Assembly: GCA_047495785.1 (NCBI GenBank)
Contig: JBLDXI010000010.1
Coordinates: 1,054,001 to 1,118,000 of the forward strand
Source of the DNA: Lepidodermella squamata
Taxonomy: Eukaryota; Gastrotricha
DNA length: 64,000 nucleotides
Reading direction: 5' to 3'
The notes under the pieces are model-generated. The model searched no databases and was not told the origin of the DNA. It saw nothing but the letters and a program-made list of their open reading frames with translations. A program made the position numbers and the translations under genes. The stretch's first letter is position 1, and each line of letters starts with the position of its first letter. Shown piece by piece: positions 20,241-30,436 of this stretch.

Positions 20241-22186
20241 ATGTTCTCGCTTCGAAAACGCAACAGCCAAAATGACGACGCCGATTCGCCATCGAACACG
20301 GCGGCGCCTCGTGTAGTCATCCGAAATGGCAAAAAGGTCAAGCTGACCACAAATGGCGAGACGTTCGCCAACCTTCTGCAGGCGAACGTCGGCACAGGAG
20401 TTTTGGCCCTGTCAAATGCTGTCATGAATGTTGGCCTCGTGCCCGGGGCAATTGGCATTGTCCTGCTCGGTTTTTTCGTTCTAAGTACTATGCATCTTTT
20501 GTTGTATGTCTACAAACTTGTGGCCATCAATGGCGAGCCGTTAGACTACGACGACGTAGCTGAGTTGTCGTTAAAACACTGCGCGTGGCCTTTTGTCAAC
20601 AAATTATCCCGAGCCGCGAAATGGTTCACAAATTTTACGATAATCATGTGCCAAGTCGCTACATGCATCGTCTACCACCTATTTTGCCCGCAGATGATCA
20701 AAATGGTGGTTGACTCTTCAACGCCGAAAGATACCCACCTACCATTGATTCAGTACCAAGTCATGGTCACGGCTCTTCTCCTCGCTTACTGCGTGTTTGT
20801 CCGCTCGTTCAAAGACATGGCTATTGTTTCGACGATTACGACAATCGGAATGGTCGCTTGTCTTGTCATTATCTATCAATATGTCTTTCGTAATATACAG
20901 CCGTTGGAGAACTTGGTTGTAGTCGGAAATGACGTTCATGGCTATTTTTTGTTCCTCGGCAACGTTCTGTTCTGCTTCGAGATTACGGGCATGGTTTTGC
21001 CCTATGAGAATGAGATGGAGAATCGGAAAGCTTATGGTGGTTGGTGTGGCGTCATGTCGATAGCTATGCTTGTAGACATTCTTACCTATGCTGCTGTTGG
21101 AGTTTGTGGCTACCTATGCTTTGGGACAAGCACGAAGATGATCCTGTCAAACGTTCCTGATGAACCGTGAGTTTTCATTCATAGACCAGAATATTCCAAA
21201 AACCCGAGAATCGCTCTTCACAACCCTTCTTATACTTGTTAGAGGTCACGTTACTTTTAATATCGAAAGGCGAGTACACAGGATCCCTTTTTCAGTTCAA
21301 GACTAGTTTCATTCAGACTATTCAAAATTGGAACGACCGCAATGCACTTCAAAAGACTTAAATAGAAAAAATTGATTAGGACTTCTTTATAGGTGTGACT
21401 AATTCAATACCGAGCCAAAAAACACGTGAATAGCTGCGACGTCTTATTTTAGGCCTAAAGAGGGCTGCATCTTTCATTTTGTCTGACAAAAATGCTTCCA
21501 ACAGGTTGTACCATGCAGCTCGACTACTATGGGTCTTGTGCACTATCGTTTCATACAACATGCAAATCACAATTCCATGCGACATTCTATGCAAGTTGGT
21601 CCATCCGAAATCACGCAGCCCTATCGATCGTATACTACGATGTGTCTTAGTTCTTTTCACATGTGAGTGCATACATATTGCTAATCGATCTCAAGTCTCA
21701 TTGTTGTATTCTATAGTTGCTGCTTCCGCTGCTGTGCCTTGCCTTGAAGAAATTGCTGGTCTTGCCGGGACGTTATGCTCCAGCTCTGTCACAATTTTCA
21801 TCCCAGCGCTATGCCTTTTCGTCTCAGCTCTACCGCAACGCAGGCCTCGAAGGCCTCTTGAGGAGTCTATTTCCACAGTTATGACTCAGAGAACAGTTTC
21901 GCTGCGATTAAGCTCGGGCGATGAAGCGTCCTGCAGTGGGTCGAGCACATGTTCAAATGATCAGGACAATATTACTACCTTAAAGCTCCTCGAAGAGATA
22001 AATTTCCCGACTAATGAGTACGAAGGCATAAAACACCCACATTCAGCTCTTCGACGATCCGCAGCGATAATCGGAGCCGTCTCGCTGTTCCTTTTCGGTA
22101 TTTTCTGTACTGTTGTCGGGACTTACTTCACTGTTGAGCGAATTATCGAACGTCTCACGTCACCTAATGGTTGCTCCGGTGAATAA
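20241..22186 (+). CDS. Amino-acid transporter of the AAAP/SLC36 type
   Basis: Two exons, 20241-21166 and 21505-22186. The 338-base intron (gtgagt...caacag) is phase 2; 535 residues. The N-terminus is a 40-residue hydrophilic cytosolic leader. The first membrane block carries the family hallmark TFANLLQANVGTGVLALSNAV, followed by about ten more hydrophobic segments, including GMVLPYENEME, the counterpart of the conserved LPLEN-type motif, and DILTYAAVGVCGYLCFG. Exon 2 resumes with LYHAARLLWVLCTIVSYNMQ. A Ser-rich loop lies near residue 435-460, before the last helix. Proteins of this family move small neutral amino acids, often with protons, across the plasma or lysosomal membrane; the substrate here is not known. 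AATAAA 22241-22246. Confidence 0.85.
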
Positions 22187-22240
22187 GCAGTCATTCAAAA
22201 TCAATACTAACATTCAAATGTCCCTGAATTTTTCGAAAAG

Positions 22241-22256
22241 AATAAATCGTTTTATT
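22241..22256. terminator. overlapping convergent poly(A) signals
   Basis: AATAAA on the plus strand at 22241-22246 serves the transporter. TTTATT at 22251-22256 is AATAAA read on the minus strand, where it directly abuts the TGA (22259-22257) of the ATPase gene. The two genes must share 3' sequence. Confidence 0.6.
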
Positions 22257-24321
22257 TCATAGAAATTCTAGGACGTGGCTCAGATTTAGGTCGAGGTAGT
22301 AGCGCAAGTACCTGAAAACACTCCGCCGCTCGAGCTCACGATAGCCGCCGTAGAACGGTGTCGGACGATGAATAACGTCAATCGTTTCTTCGTAAGACAA
22401 AGTCAAATCATGGTCTTCTATAAAGAATTGAACAACGTTGAGATGACCGCATTTCGCTGCTTGCTGGAAAGAATTTGCGAATGCTGTTGAATCATTCAGT
22501 TGCTTCTGGCTTTGTATCAGGTATATCAGCACTTTCAGATGGCCGTATCTCGCCGCTAAGCTGGCCGCATTCAGACCCCACCTGTCAAGTCGATTTAGCT
22601 GAGCGCCGTTTTTCACAAGGAAACTCACGATATCTAGATGGCCGAACTTAGCAGCAACCATCAACGCAGTTGCACCGTCTTGATCAGCTTCCTCAATGTC
22701 CACCTTAGTCCCATCAGTCAGATACTCAACTACGTCCTTCCGACCCCATTTCGACGCAATCATAAGAGCGGTTTCTCCAAACGAAAGCGGCTCGGTTGTA
22801 CTTACTTTTCTCTCATTGAGGAAATTCACGACATCAAGAGATTCCTTAGGTAGGACAGATTCCAAACCTAGTTTATTGGCCAGTCCAAGAAAGCAAAGTT
22901 GAGCCCTTCGACTGTGAGCGCACTTGAGGTATAGGGTGCGTAGAACATCGCAATTTTTTGCATGGTCAGTTTTATCCTCATCACCGAAACAGAGTTTGCG
23001 TAAAACAGGCTTGGGTGTGGATTCTACGATGAAGCCGACCAAATGCCAATCCTCGCATTTAACAGCTCGGTGCAACAGATTGTCCTCGCGTTTTAGCAGC
23101 ATCTTTTGCACTTGTTTCACGATGAAAAATGACGAGTCCATCAATTTGTCGAGAATTATCCGTTCTCGGATGGTTTTCAGGTCCTCGCCAATACCGGTTT
23201 CAATCGCATCCTGAAGAGCTGCCTCGTGTAGATAGGCTGTGATCGAAAATTTAGCCTCATGGCCCGCAAAAATTCCTTGGACTATGCCGTTCTCTTGAAA
23301 CCGTTTGCAGACTGAATAAACCTTTTCAATAGACTTTTTCCTCCAAATCCATTCAAGAATTAAAGGATCAACAGGATGGCCAGGGTCGAATAATAGGAAA
23401 GCAAAAAAGCGTAATCTATCCTTCCTCTTCATTTGTTTCGCGACGAATTTAAGCAAATTTGCCGGTCGATTATTGACTGACGCTGATTGTAATGCATGAA
23501 ACCGGTCTGTGCCGAGCTGCACCAAATTTTCCGATGAAGTTTCGCTGCGTTTCTTCATGAAGTATCGAGAAGTTATGTTAGCAATCATAGGCAGACCCCG
23601 GGTAACCTCCATAACGTGAGTTAACCGGTCTTCATGGTCGAAAACCGTCGACGGGATGAAGAGCTTCTGCGAGTAGAGTAGGCTTATGTAATAATCGTTC
23701 CTAGCCGCTGAGAGATTAACAACTTTTAAGGAGGCTTGTGTTAACGTACTATTGTTAATCTCTACCAATCTTCTAGTCAAGATTATGCATCTAATCGACG
23801 GAAATAATTTAGCTAGGAAATCAGTCAAATCCCGGCTTGAACAATTGTCGACGATTAGAAGGTACTTTTTGTTAGTCCCGATGCTCCAGATAAAAGCGGG
23901 CAGGGTTGATGAGTCAACAGAGGGTAGTTGGGGTCGGAATAAGTTGCCAAGATCAATCAAAAATCTGTCTTCGTTAAATTCCTCCTGTTGGCACGAATGG
24001 GTCCAAAATATGGCTTCAAGGTCTTGTAATGTCGCCAAAAAGTCTGGTTCCTTGATGAGATGGCCGAGTAAGGTAGATTTTCCCACACCGCTAACTCCGT
24101 TAATCGCCAAGATGACAGGTCCTATTGAATAAATTGTTTGGTGCTCAAGTTTGAATGCAAAAAATGGATGACATACCCGCTTTGCCGTCAGCGTTCCATA
24201 GTTTCTTGATAGCGGCCTCAACTTTAGCGTCCTCATTCGGCGGAAAGTAGCTCGCTTCTTCCACAACGGGGAAGCTGCCAAAATATTGCACATTATTTTT
24301 GTGCGGCTTTGTGTTGGGCAT
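22257..24321 (-). CDS. STAND (NB-ARC-like) ATPase with ankyrin repeats
   Basis: Exons 24321-24177 and 24121-22257, 55-base intron (gtatgt...caatag), 669 residues, phases close. A longer open frame reads through the intron, but the spliced N-terminus (MPNTKPHKNNVQYFGSFPVV) has a proper ATG and fits better. Walker A is GVSGVGKST (57-65), Walker B KYLLIVDNC, then CIILTRR (sensor) and GLPMIANI, the GxP-type motif of NB-ARC domains. A helical winged-helix-like region follows, then four or five ankyrin repeats (TALMIASKWGRKDVVEYL and others). There is no CARD, TIR or LRR. STAND ATPases act as signal switches in cell death and innate immunity; ankyrins would be the sensor. Ligand unknown; likely cytosolic. 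Confidence 0.8.
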
Positions 24322-25184
24322 TATGACAATGAATATATTACAGCAGCATCAACTCAACGAGAGAGGTGTATATAAACGTTGCTCTATGACAGCTATAACA
24401 CTACAACACGCGAAGCTCCTCTCTAGTGTGTTGTTTTTAAGCAAAGCTAATGGCTCTCACAGCATGAGTGAGCGCGCGGTGAAAATCTGTTTAATTGTAG
24501 CGCATGGTCATCTTGCGAGTCTTAAACGGCGGTGTAAACAGCTGCGAGCAAAAAACGACTCTAATTTACTAGCCTACCTGCAAAAAATGCATAAGTAAAC
24601 CAAAAACTTACTCATAAGACATTAGCATAGTCGCTGGTTATAATTCAGAAATTGATTCTAAAAGGTGAATTTGAGAATGCCCATTTCTGCTATATACTTG
24701 TGGTTTGACGCAGGCTGGATGATGCGCTTACGTGGTACTTGTGCTTCTCCAACACGAAGCTATGATTGTAATTGCGTTAGCTTCTACGTCAAATGCGTAT
24801 GCTATTGTGTTAGCAAAAAGTGCCAGCTACTATAAATATAAGTAATTGGCAGCTGGTTGAGCTCACACATTAGTATACAGTAAAAGCTGAGCCTAATAGA
24901 AAACCTTAGGAGTATTGGCTTGATTGCTATAAAAAATATGGTCGGACAGAATCGGGCTTTATACACCAGAATGTGGGCGAGGACTATCATAAAAACGATT
25001 CAATTAGATACCTAAACGGGATTCTTATATTTTATTCGTTCTTTCAGTAAATAATATTTTAATTGTAAATTGTAACTATAATTAGAATCGTTTTAGCAGT
25101 TTTAACGACATTTAGCAGGAGTCGGCGGGATAATATTTTTAATATGGAGTTAATTTGATCCTTCATTCATCAAGTTGAAGTTCA
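24322..25184. other. intergenic, 0.86 kb
   Basis: It lies between two minus-strand genes: promoter of the ATPase gene on the left side, 3' end of the Asn/Gly-rich gene on the right. It is AT-rich. I see no gene, only short frames without domain content. Confidence 0.5.
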
Positions 25185-26851
25185 TCAGCCAAGCAGTCCA
25201 CCAAGGCCAACTTGGTTCGCTATACCGCTTACCATTCCCATGATTTGTGGGTTCTTGAAAATGTCCAACACTGATCCACTAAAAAAGAAAAATTATAGAC
25301 GGTAGAAAGACTTCATTTAGCAGCCCGTATCAACAATTTGATCTTGTAAAATCGATTGTGAGCATTTTGAATGATATATCATTTCCTGTTTTTTCGACCA
25401 AATTCGCAAAATCGTTTTTACAGATATAGATTAGTTGATACGGGAGGCAAATTGTATTACCCGCCCCCGCTTGTTCCCTGAAAAATAGTCGTAAGAGCAT
25501 TGGCCAGTTCGGCGTTGCCCGATGAATGACAGCATCTAACAGTGCAAAAATGAATAAATCAGCCATTGCTAAAGTCCGTCTGATTTACGATTGTTGAACA
25601 GCGACGCAGAATATTTCGTTTGTCATCAGATCCGGGATAGCTTTCATCCTGAAGTGAGAGATTAAAGCTAGATTCTTCAAACAAATGAAAGATGAACAAC
25701 GAACATGAATTCCGTTAGCGGGACCAAGTAAGTTGCCAGTTCGTTCTTGATATCACGAAGCCCGCACCTATTAAAATGTGTTAGAAGAATCTTGCCGAAA
25801 TTAATCAGCTCTAGTCGCTCACCCTTTCGCTCCAAATGCGCATATCATGATATCTGAGAGTAAAGATCCATTTCCGCAAGGAGAGGAAGGACTGGTTTAA
25901 ACGAGAATTTCAAGCAATTTCTTACCGGAAATTTAGATGGCAAACCTGACGCTACTGCAAACTGCTTGCATCAAAACTGAAAATGCCTGAGTGTCATCCA
26001 TAGTCCCGGCCTTGTTCTTTCGGGGCTGAAGAGGCTGTTTAGTGGTCCTCCTATTGGGCTGTCCTCTTGACCTGACGAAAATCACAAATGCATCACATAA
26101 TTCATGTCCAATTTTCAAATTACATATTGGCGTAGCGCATTGAAAACGGCTGGAGAGAATTTTGATCCCCGATTGACGCTGGCTGGATCAAAGGAAGTTG
26201 AGGCTTTTCCGGGGTCTTTGGCGGTTGAGGATTGTTGGATATTGGGGATGGGGGCATGTTATGGGCAGCATCGCCAAGCCCGTGATCGTTAACCGGGTTA
26301 CTACTCGCTTCATGGCCATCATGAGAAGGGTTGACATTAGGAAGGCTATCTGGTAATCTAACTGGGTTGTTTGAAGGTAACTTATTGGCCTCATTTTGAC
26401 TAATAGACGGCATATTTGGAATATTTGGAATACTGCCAGGTGGTTTCACAGTTGAAGGCGAATGGTTCCCATTGTTACCATTAACAGCCCCATGATTCTG
26501 GTTACTGTTTCCATTAGATCCCTGGTTGCCATGGTTCTCACCGCTGTGGCTTCCTTGGTTACCATGCTGATTATTGTTGTTGCCTTGGTTACCCTTGTTT
26601 TCGTTGTTCGGCTTCCCGTTTCCCTTCCCATTTTCGTAATTTTTGCATGCTTGAATTGATGCTGGCTCTGATCTTGTTAAAGGACGATACGGATTAACAG
26701 CGTAGTATTGACCAGGGGGATTGTTAGGCCTTCCGCCTAGTTGCTGATATCGATTAATGCCATTGCCGTAGCTGGTCTGGGCCTCAATTCTTTCTGAATT
26801 CACAAAAATAAGCAACAAACATATTGGAAACCTTAATAACGTATAAATCAT
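25185..26851 (-). CDS. Secreted Asn/Gly/His-rich protein with a small Cys-containing C-terminal domain
   Basis: Seven exons: 26851-26124, 26071-25956, 25853-25823, 25767-25701, 25648-25589, 25477-25461, 25278-25185; 370 residues, all phases close. A signal peptide (MIYTLLRFPICLLLIFVNSERIEA) is followed by a Tyr/Pro/Gln stretch and a low-complexity block of Asn, Gly, His, Ser and Gln (roughly 70-130), then Pro-rich sequence. The last six small exons encode an ordered-looking tail: MQAVC, MICAFGAKGCGLRDIKNEL, RRCSTIGTSGGGG and SVLDIFKNPQIMGMVSG. The second exon's donor (gtagcg) is the least certain junction. I do not recognise the family. Secreted Asn/Gly-rich proteins often form gels or matrices. 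It is divergent from the A1 gene. Confidence 0.65.
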
Positions 26852-27255
26852 CGTGCAGGAAATAAAGCACGAACAATTTTGTGTTTGCTCAGGTTGTTTT
26901 GTCTCATGTTTGTTCGCGCCCTCTTCAGGCCATCTTTAGCGTGTGACGCAGGCACTTCAGGGGCTATTGTCTATCGACTTCTTTTCAACGCCTCTGCGTT
27001 CTGTATCGGAATATTGGAAGGAAATTGAGCATTTTATTAGGGTTAAACGGATATCTGCTTCCGGTTTTGTCGACACCAATGCTCAATGCTTTCATACGAA
27101 TTGACATTTTTTGTTTAACGTGGCTGTGACTCAAACTTTAAACAAAAAATGAATTCAAATTCAAACATGATGACGACGTGAGCAGATTATTATTAGTCAT
27201 TATATGCACGCTTGCAGCTCACAGCAAGATCGTTTGAAAGTTCTCACTTGTGACT
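26852..27255. other. divergent promoter region, 0.4 kb
   Basis: It lies between the starts of the Asn/Gly-rich gene and the first cassette gene (A1). No element is recognised beyond AT-rich tracts. Confidence 0.4.
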
Positions 27256-28047
27256 ATGCCTCGTGAACTGCATGCCAATGTTTCTACCTCTAATGCAAGC
27301 TATTTCTACAAAAGCTGCATTTTACTCGATCTGGCTGAACGAGAACAATTATCCTACGATAACCTCAGCGCTCTGAACCATGCAGGCGCCGTTGTGCTGT
27401 ATGCAGATCTTAATCGCCTAGTAGTAGAGCTGATATCATCAGCTATATACAAGTCTATAAGTACCCGGGAGGTACGAGTTGCCTTGAGCTGCCATTTGGA
27501 TTCCAGGCGTAATCCTGGTGAATTTCGAGACTCCCGAGGGGAAGAAACTAACCGTTACTTGAACGGAAGAGGGAATAACACGCTCCCTCCTGAGACTCAA
27601 ATTCGAGAGAGCCTCAAAGTAAATTTCTTCCATGGACTCAACTCGTTGACAAGGAAAACTATGAGCGAATTCACTCGCAAGCTGCGAAACAAAATCGAAG
27701 AACTTAGTAAAGGTAATGTTGACCATCGAATCCGAAATTTGCAGTTGATTCTACACCAATGGTCTGAGCGAACTAACGATTATGGACGAGCTATAGACTG
27801 GCCAGAAGATGTGCCGTTCCGAGAAGCTAGGCTTAATTGCTACGTCTTGGAAAATCTGGTTCGAATCAGAGGCAAATACGCCCATGGCGAGAGGATGACG
27901 GATATTTTGACTCTCCCGTACTTGAAAGCCTATGCTAGGTGCTACATTCGCCTTGGCGAATCTTTCTTTAATTACATGGATGAAATATTCAAATTCGACT
28001 GCGCAGAAGTCCACTCCTTTTCTCGAAAGTGCCTTAAATACGCTTAA
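27256..28047 (+). CDS. Cassette protein A1, HEPN-like motif
   Basis: Single exon, 263 residues, from the first in-frame ATG. No signal peptide or membrane segment, so probably intracellular. It is a clear but distant paralogue of A2 (29488-30354). Shared points are KSC-LL near residue 22, VLYADL near 51, HGLNSLTR (A2: HGMTCLTR) and ENLVRIRGKYAHGERM (A2: GNLRGHIVHGERL). The last gives R-G-x3-H-G-E-R, that is R-x4-H, at the start of a long predicted helix near the C-terminus. This is the layout of HEPN domains, many of which are RNases or RNA binders. The similarity is short and made by eye, so HEPN membership is a hypothesis. The partner gene B1 starts 79 bases after its stop, in an operon-like position. 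Otherwise unrecognised. Confidence 0.7.
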   Translation: MPRELHANVSTSNASYFYKSCILLDLAEREQLSYDNLSALNHAGAVVLYADLNRLVVELISSAIYKSISTREVRVALSCHLDSRRNPGEFRDSRGEETNRYLNGRGNNTLPPETQIRESLKVNFFHGLNSLTRKTMSEFTRKLRNKIEELSKGNVDHRIRNLQLILHQWSERTNDYGRAIDWPEDVPFREARLNCYVLENLVRIRGKYAHGERMTDILTLPYLKAYARCYIRLGESFFNYMDEIFKFDCAEVHSFSRKCLKYA

Positions 28048-28110
28048 ACACCTCTTGTAGAATGCATGCTTATTCATTAAACACCATATTCTCGCAATGA
28101 TTTTGTTTTT

Positions 28111-28112
28111 AG
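28111..28112 (+). promoter_or_regulatory. candidate trans-splice acceptor before B1
   Basis: The AG at 28111-28112 ends a T-rich run (ttttgtttttag) 64 bases after the A1 stop and 14 bases before the B1 ATG. An ATTAAA, a common poly(A) signal variant, lies between the A1 stop and this site. This is the spacing expected inside an operon resolved by spliced-leader trans-splicing. Confidence 0.45.
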
Positions 28113-28126
28113 ATTACTCTGATATA

Positions 28127-28894
28127 ATGGAATCAAGAAAGGAAGCGAAGAGAAAACGAACAGCTTGTCGCAAACACAGTCCCAGACGTTGCCAAGAAAA
28201 AGCTGCAGTACCTCTTTCTCTTGTTGTCCAAGTCTTGGCAGCCTGCAGTAAACTTTCCGAAGACAATTCTGCAAAGCTTGATGTTCTGGAAAAGTTTCGT
28301 CAACTCTACTCTAATGCTAATTCAATTATGGGGAAACATTATTTCTGGTCGCAGTGCAAAGAAAGCTTCTGGGAGGTTCTGGTTGAGTCATTGCTAGGTG
28401 GTAGGGTGGACTTTCTAAGCGCTAGAAATTCAATCCTTAACGGCAATATTGAGATGGATTCGGAAGGCGTGAAACTGGGGGATGACAATGCTTTACAATT
28501 AACATGTCAGGAGCTTTATCGAATCGCCATGAAATTGGTATCACTGATATGCAGCATTGTGGAAGAGGATGTTAATTCGGAATTTGACGATGTCAGGCCG
28601 AATACGCTATATTACGTAAACTACAGAGCTATGTACGATTCATGGAGAATTATCGACGCCATAGAACTGGATGCTTCGAAATGCCCTGATAACTGTGGCA
28701 ATTTCCAATCGGAAGAAGAAAGTAAGCTGGAGCCTTCACTACTGGAACCCAGCATTACGGAATTCGAGATGACTCACTTTGCGTGTGGCATTTTCGAAGT
28801 GGACGAAACAAGCAAGCCGGATGCTTTCCAACTGGAGATGGCTGCGCAGGACGATGAGATGGCTGCGCTTGACCCATATTCAGAACTTTGTTGA
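28127..28894 (+). CDS. Cassette protein B1
   Basis: Single exon, 255 residues. An ATG 30 bases upstream (28097) is in frame, but it precedes a probable trans-splice acceptor, so I use 28127. The N-terminus is strongly basic (ESRKEAKRKRTACRKHSPRR), like a nuclear signal or nucleic-acid contact. The middle is helical and matches B2 at spaced points: FWEVLVES (B2: FWDTLFRS), a Cys/aromatic helix, and RAMYDSWRIIDAIE (B2: RMLDIWRFIDE). The C-terminal 60 residues are acidic with degenerate repeats (LEPSLLEPS, EMAAQDDEMAA). I recognise no family. Its job is presumably tied to A1, its neighbour in both cassette copies. AATAAA at 29028-29033. Confidence 0.7.
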   Translation: MESRKEAKRKRTACRKHSPRRCQEKAAVPLSLVVQVLAACSKLSEDNSAKLDVLEKFRQLYSNANSIMGKHYFWSQCKESFWEVLVESLLGGRVDFLSARNSILNGNIEMDSEGVKLGDDNALQLTCQELYRIAMKLVSLICSIVEEDVNSEFDDVRPNTLYYVNYRAMYDSWRIIDAIELDASKCPDNCGNFQSEEESKLEPSLLEPSITEFEMTHFACGIFEVDETSKPDAFQLEMAAQDDEMAALDPYSELC

Positions 28895-29487
28895 GTGCTC
28901 GAGTTGCCTTACATGAAACATGAAACATCGGTTTAAGATTTAAGATGCTTCATTATTATTATTTTTCGCGCAGATCTACCAGCTGCCCGACTGCATCCAA
29001 ATAATTATGACTTGAGTCAAAAATTCAAATAAATAATTTATTCATTTATTACAGATAAAGGAAGTAAGCACGTCTGAATCAGATCGCCGCTGAATCAAAT
29101 TGCAGCAAATTTATTCATATAGCCGTATTTATATTGATTCAATGCTCATTTAGGCCTCTTTTTGATGAAAGGCGTGACTTGAATGAACGAGGATTCATGG
29201 CCGTTTCAGAGGAGCTATTATCGGCTGCGACGTCACTTGTTTTGCAGAACGAAATGAATGGAAACGTTTGGCCTGCCTGGATCTTCTCCAAATGGTAGCT
29301 TAGGGCGACACACCATCAGCCATCGAGGCCTATTTTTTCTATAAACTCAGCAAAAACAGATGAAGCCACCGAGCGATGCGTGAATGGTTAAAAAAAGAGG
29401 CAGCGGTCTGAAAAGAAGCATTCACGGACGAGTGACGTGCGCACCTGGAAATTGCTAAGTTCACAAGCTGAATGGTGTCTTGGAAGC
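28895..29487. other. intergenic, 0.6 kb between the two cassettes
   Basis: It contains the B1 poly(A) signal (29028-29033) and the promoter side of A2. The A2 frame is open upstream to a GTG at 29437, but the first ATG is 29488. Confidence 0.5.
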
Positions 29488-30354
29488 ATGCTTCAAGTTC
29501 AAGCTTCAAATAATAACGGAACTTGCGACCCAACTAGCAATTGCTTCCAAAAAAGTTGCCATTTATTGGAAGTTATCCTAAAATGGAAAGACTTGAGAAT
29601 AGGCGCCGAGAGGCCTTGCGACGAAAAATTGGACGCCATATGCCACTCAACAATTCCAATGCTCTACGCCGATTTATCGCAAATTTTCGTTACAACAGTT
29701 GCGCTAGCTGTGGATAAATTTGTTACTTGGACTTATTCGGGTTTCATCGGTCTGATTACAAATCGAAAGACCTGGAAAAAGTCAGCAGCCTCAGTTCGAA
29801 ATTCCGAAGATCTTAACGGGCAGTTGTCGAGCTATTTGGCATCATCTAGACCGCAAAACGCCTCGTCATTCAATGCTGATGCTAGACTGAGAATCATTAC
29901 GCCAATTTGTTCTCACGGCATGACTTGTCTGACCCGCGAGAGATTTGTCGGATTGATCCGCGATCTCAAACAGGATCTCACAGCCCTCAACATTCTGCAC
30001 GATCTGGAGTCTTTGAGAGGCGAATTCGATACGAAATTTTGGCACGATCGTTCGACTTGCAAGTTGGAGGTTGCTTGGTCTAATGAAGGCGTGACACACA
30101 GAAGTCCGAGGAACCATTCCGAACTGATGACGAATATCGGTAACCTACGTGGCCATATTGTTCACGGCGAGAGACTGATGCAACAAATGCCACCTGACAA
30201 GCTACTGATAATAGCCAAACTCCACATTCTCATTGGAAAAAAACTCATCGACGTGGCAACAGATCTCCAAGTAATAGAGCAGGGTCAGTTCAAACTTTCT
30301 GATAAATGCTCCGATATACTAAAGTCACGAATCACTTTCCCGACTCCTCATTAA
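29488..30354 (+). CDS. Cassette protein A2, HEPN-like motif
   Basis: Single exon, 288 residues from the first ATG (29488); the alignment with A1 starts close to it. No signal peptide or membrane helix. Paralogous blocks with A1: QKSCHLLEV, MLYADLSQIF, SHGMTCLTRERF, and the C-terminal GNLRGHIVHGERL, which carries R-x4-H-G followed by a long amphipathic helix (KLLIIAKLHILIGKKL), as in HEPN domains. Identity outside these blocks is low, so the pair is old or fast-evolving. AATAAA lies at 30383-30388, 28 bases after the stop, and the partner gene B2 begins about 80 bases after the stop. Function unknown; RNA binding or cleavage is inferred from the motif only. Confidence 0.7.
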   Translation: MLQVQASNNNGTCDPTSNCFQKSCHLLEVILKWKDLRIGAERPCDEKLDAICHSTIPMLYADLSQIFVTTVALAVDKFVTWTYSGFIGLITNRKTWKKSAASVRNSEDLNGQLSSYLASSRPQNASSFNADARLRIITPICSHGMTCLTRERFVGLIRDLKQDLTALNILHDLESLRGEFDTKFWHDRSTCKLEVAWSNEGVTHRSPRNHSELMTNIGNLRGHIVHGERLMQQMPPDKLLIIAKLHILIGKKLIDVATDLQVIEQGQFKLSDKCSDILKSRITFPTPH

Positions 30355-30419
30355 TCCTATCTCATTCTTGTTCAAACCTCTGAATAAATTATTGATCTCT
30401 GACATGATTTTATCTCTTT

Positions 30420-30421
30420 AG
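30420..30421 (+). promoter_or_regulatory. candidate trans-splice acceptor before B2
   Basis: A T-rich AG (tatctctttag) sits 32 bases after the A2 AATAAA (30383-30388) and 15 bases before the B2 ATG. This poly(A)-signal, U-rich, AG order is the classic layout between genes of a nematode operon. Confidence 0.5.
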
Positions 30422-30436
30422 GTTACTTACGTGCAT

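Noticed and set aside
26446-26659. Thr/Val-rich frames on both strands inside the Asn/Gly-rich gene
   Set aside because: By-products of the repetitive AAC/GGN codons of the real gene.
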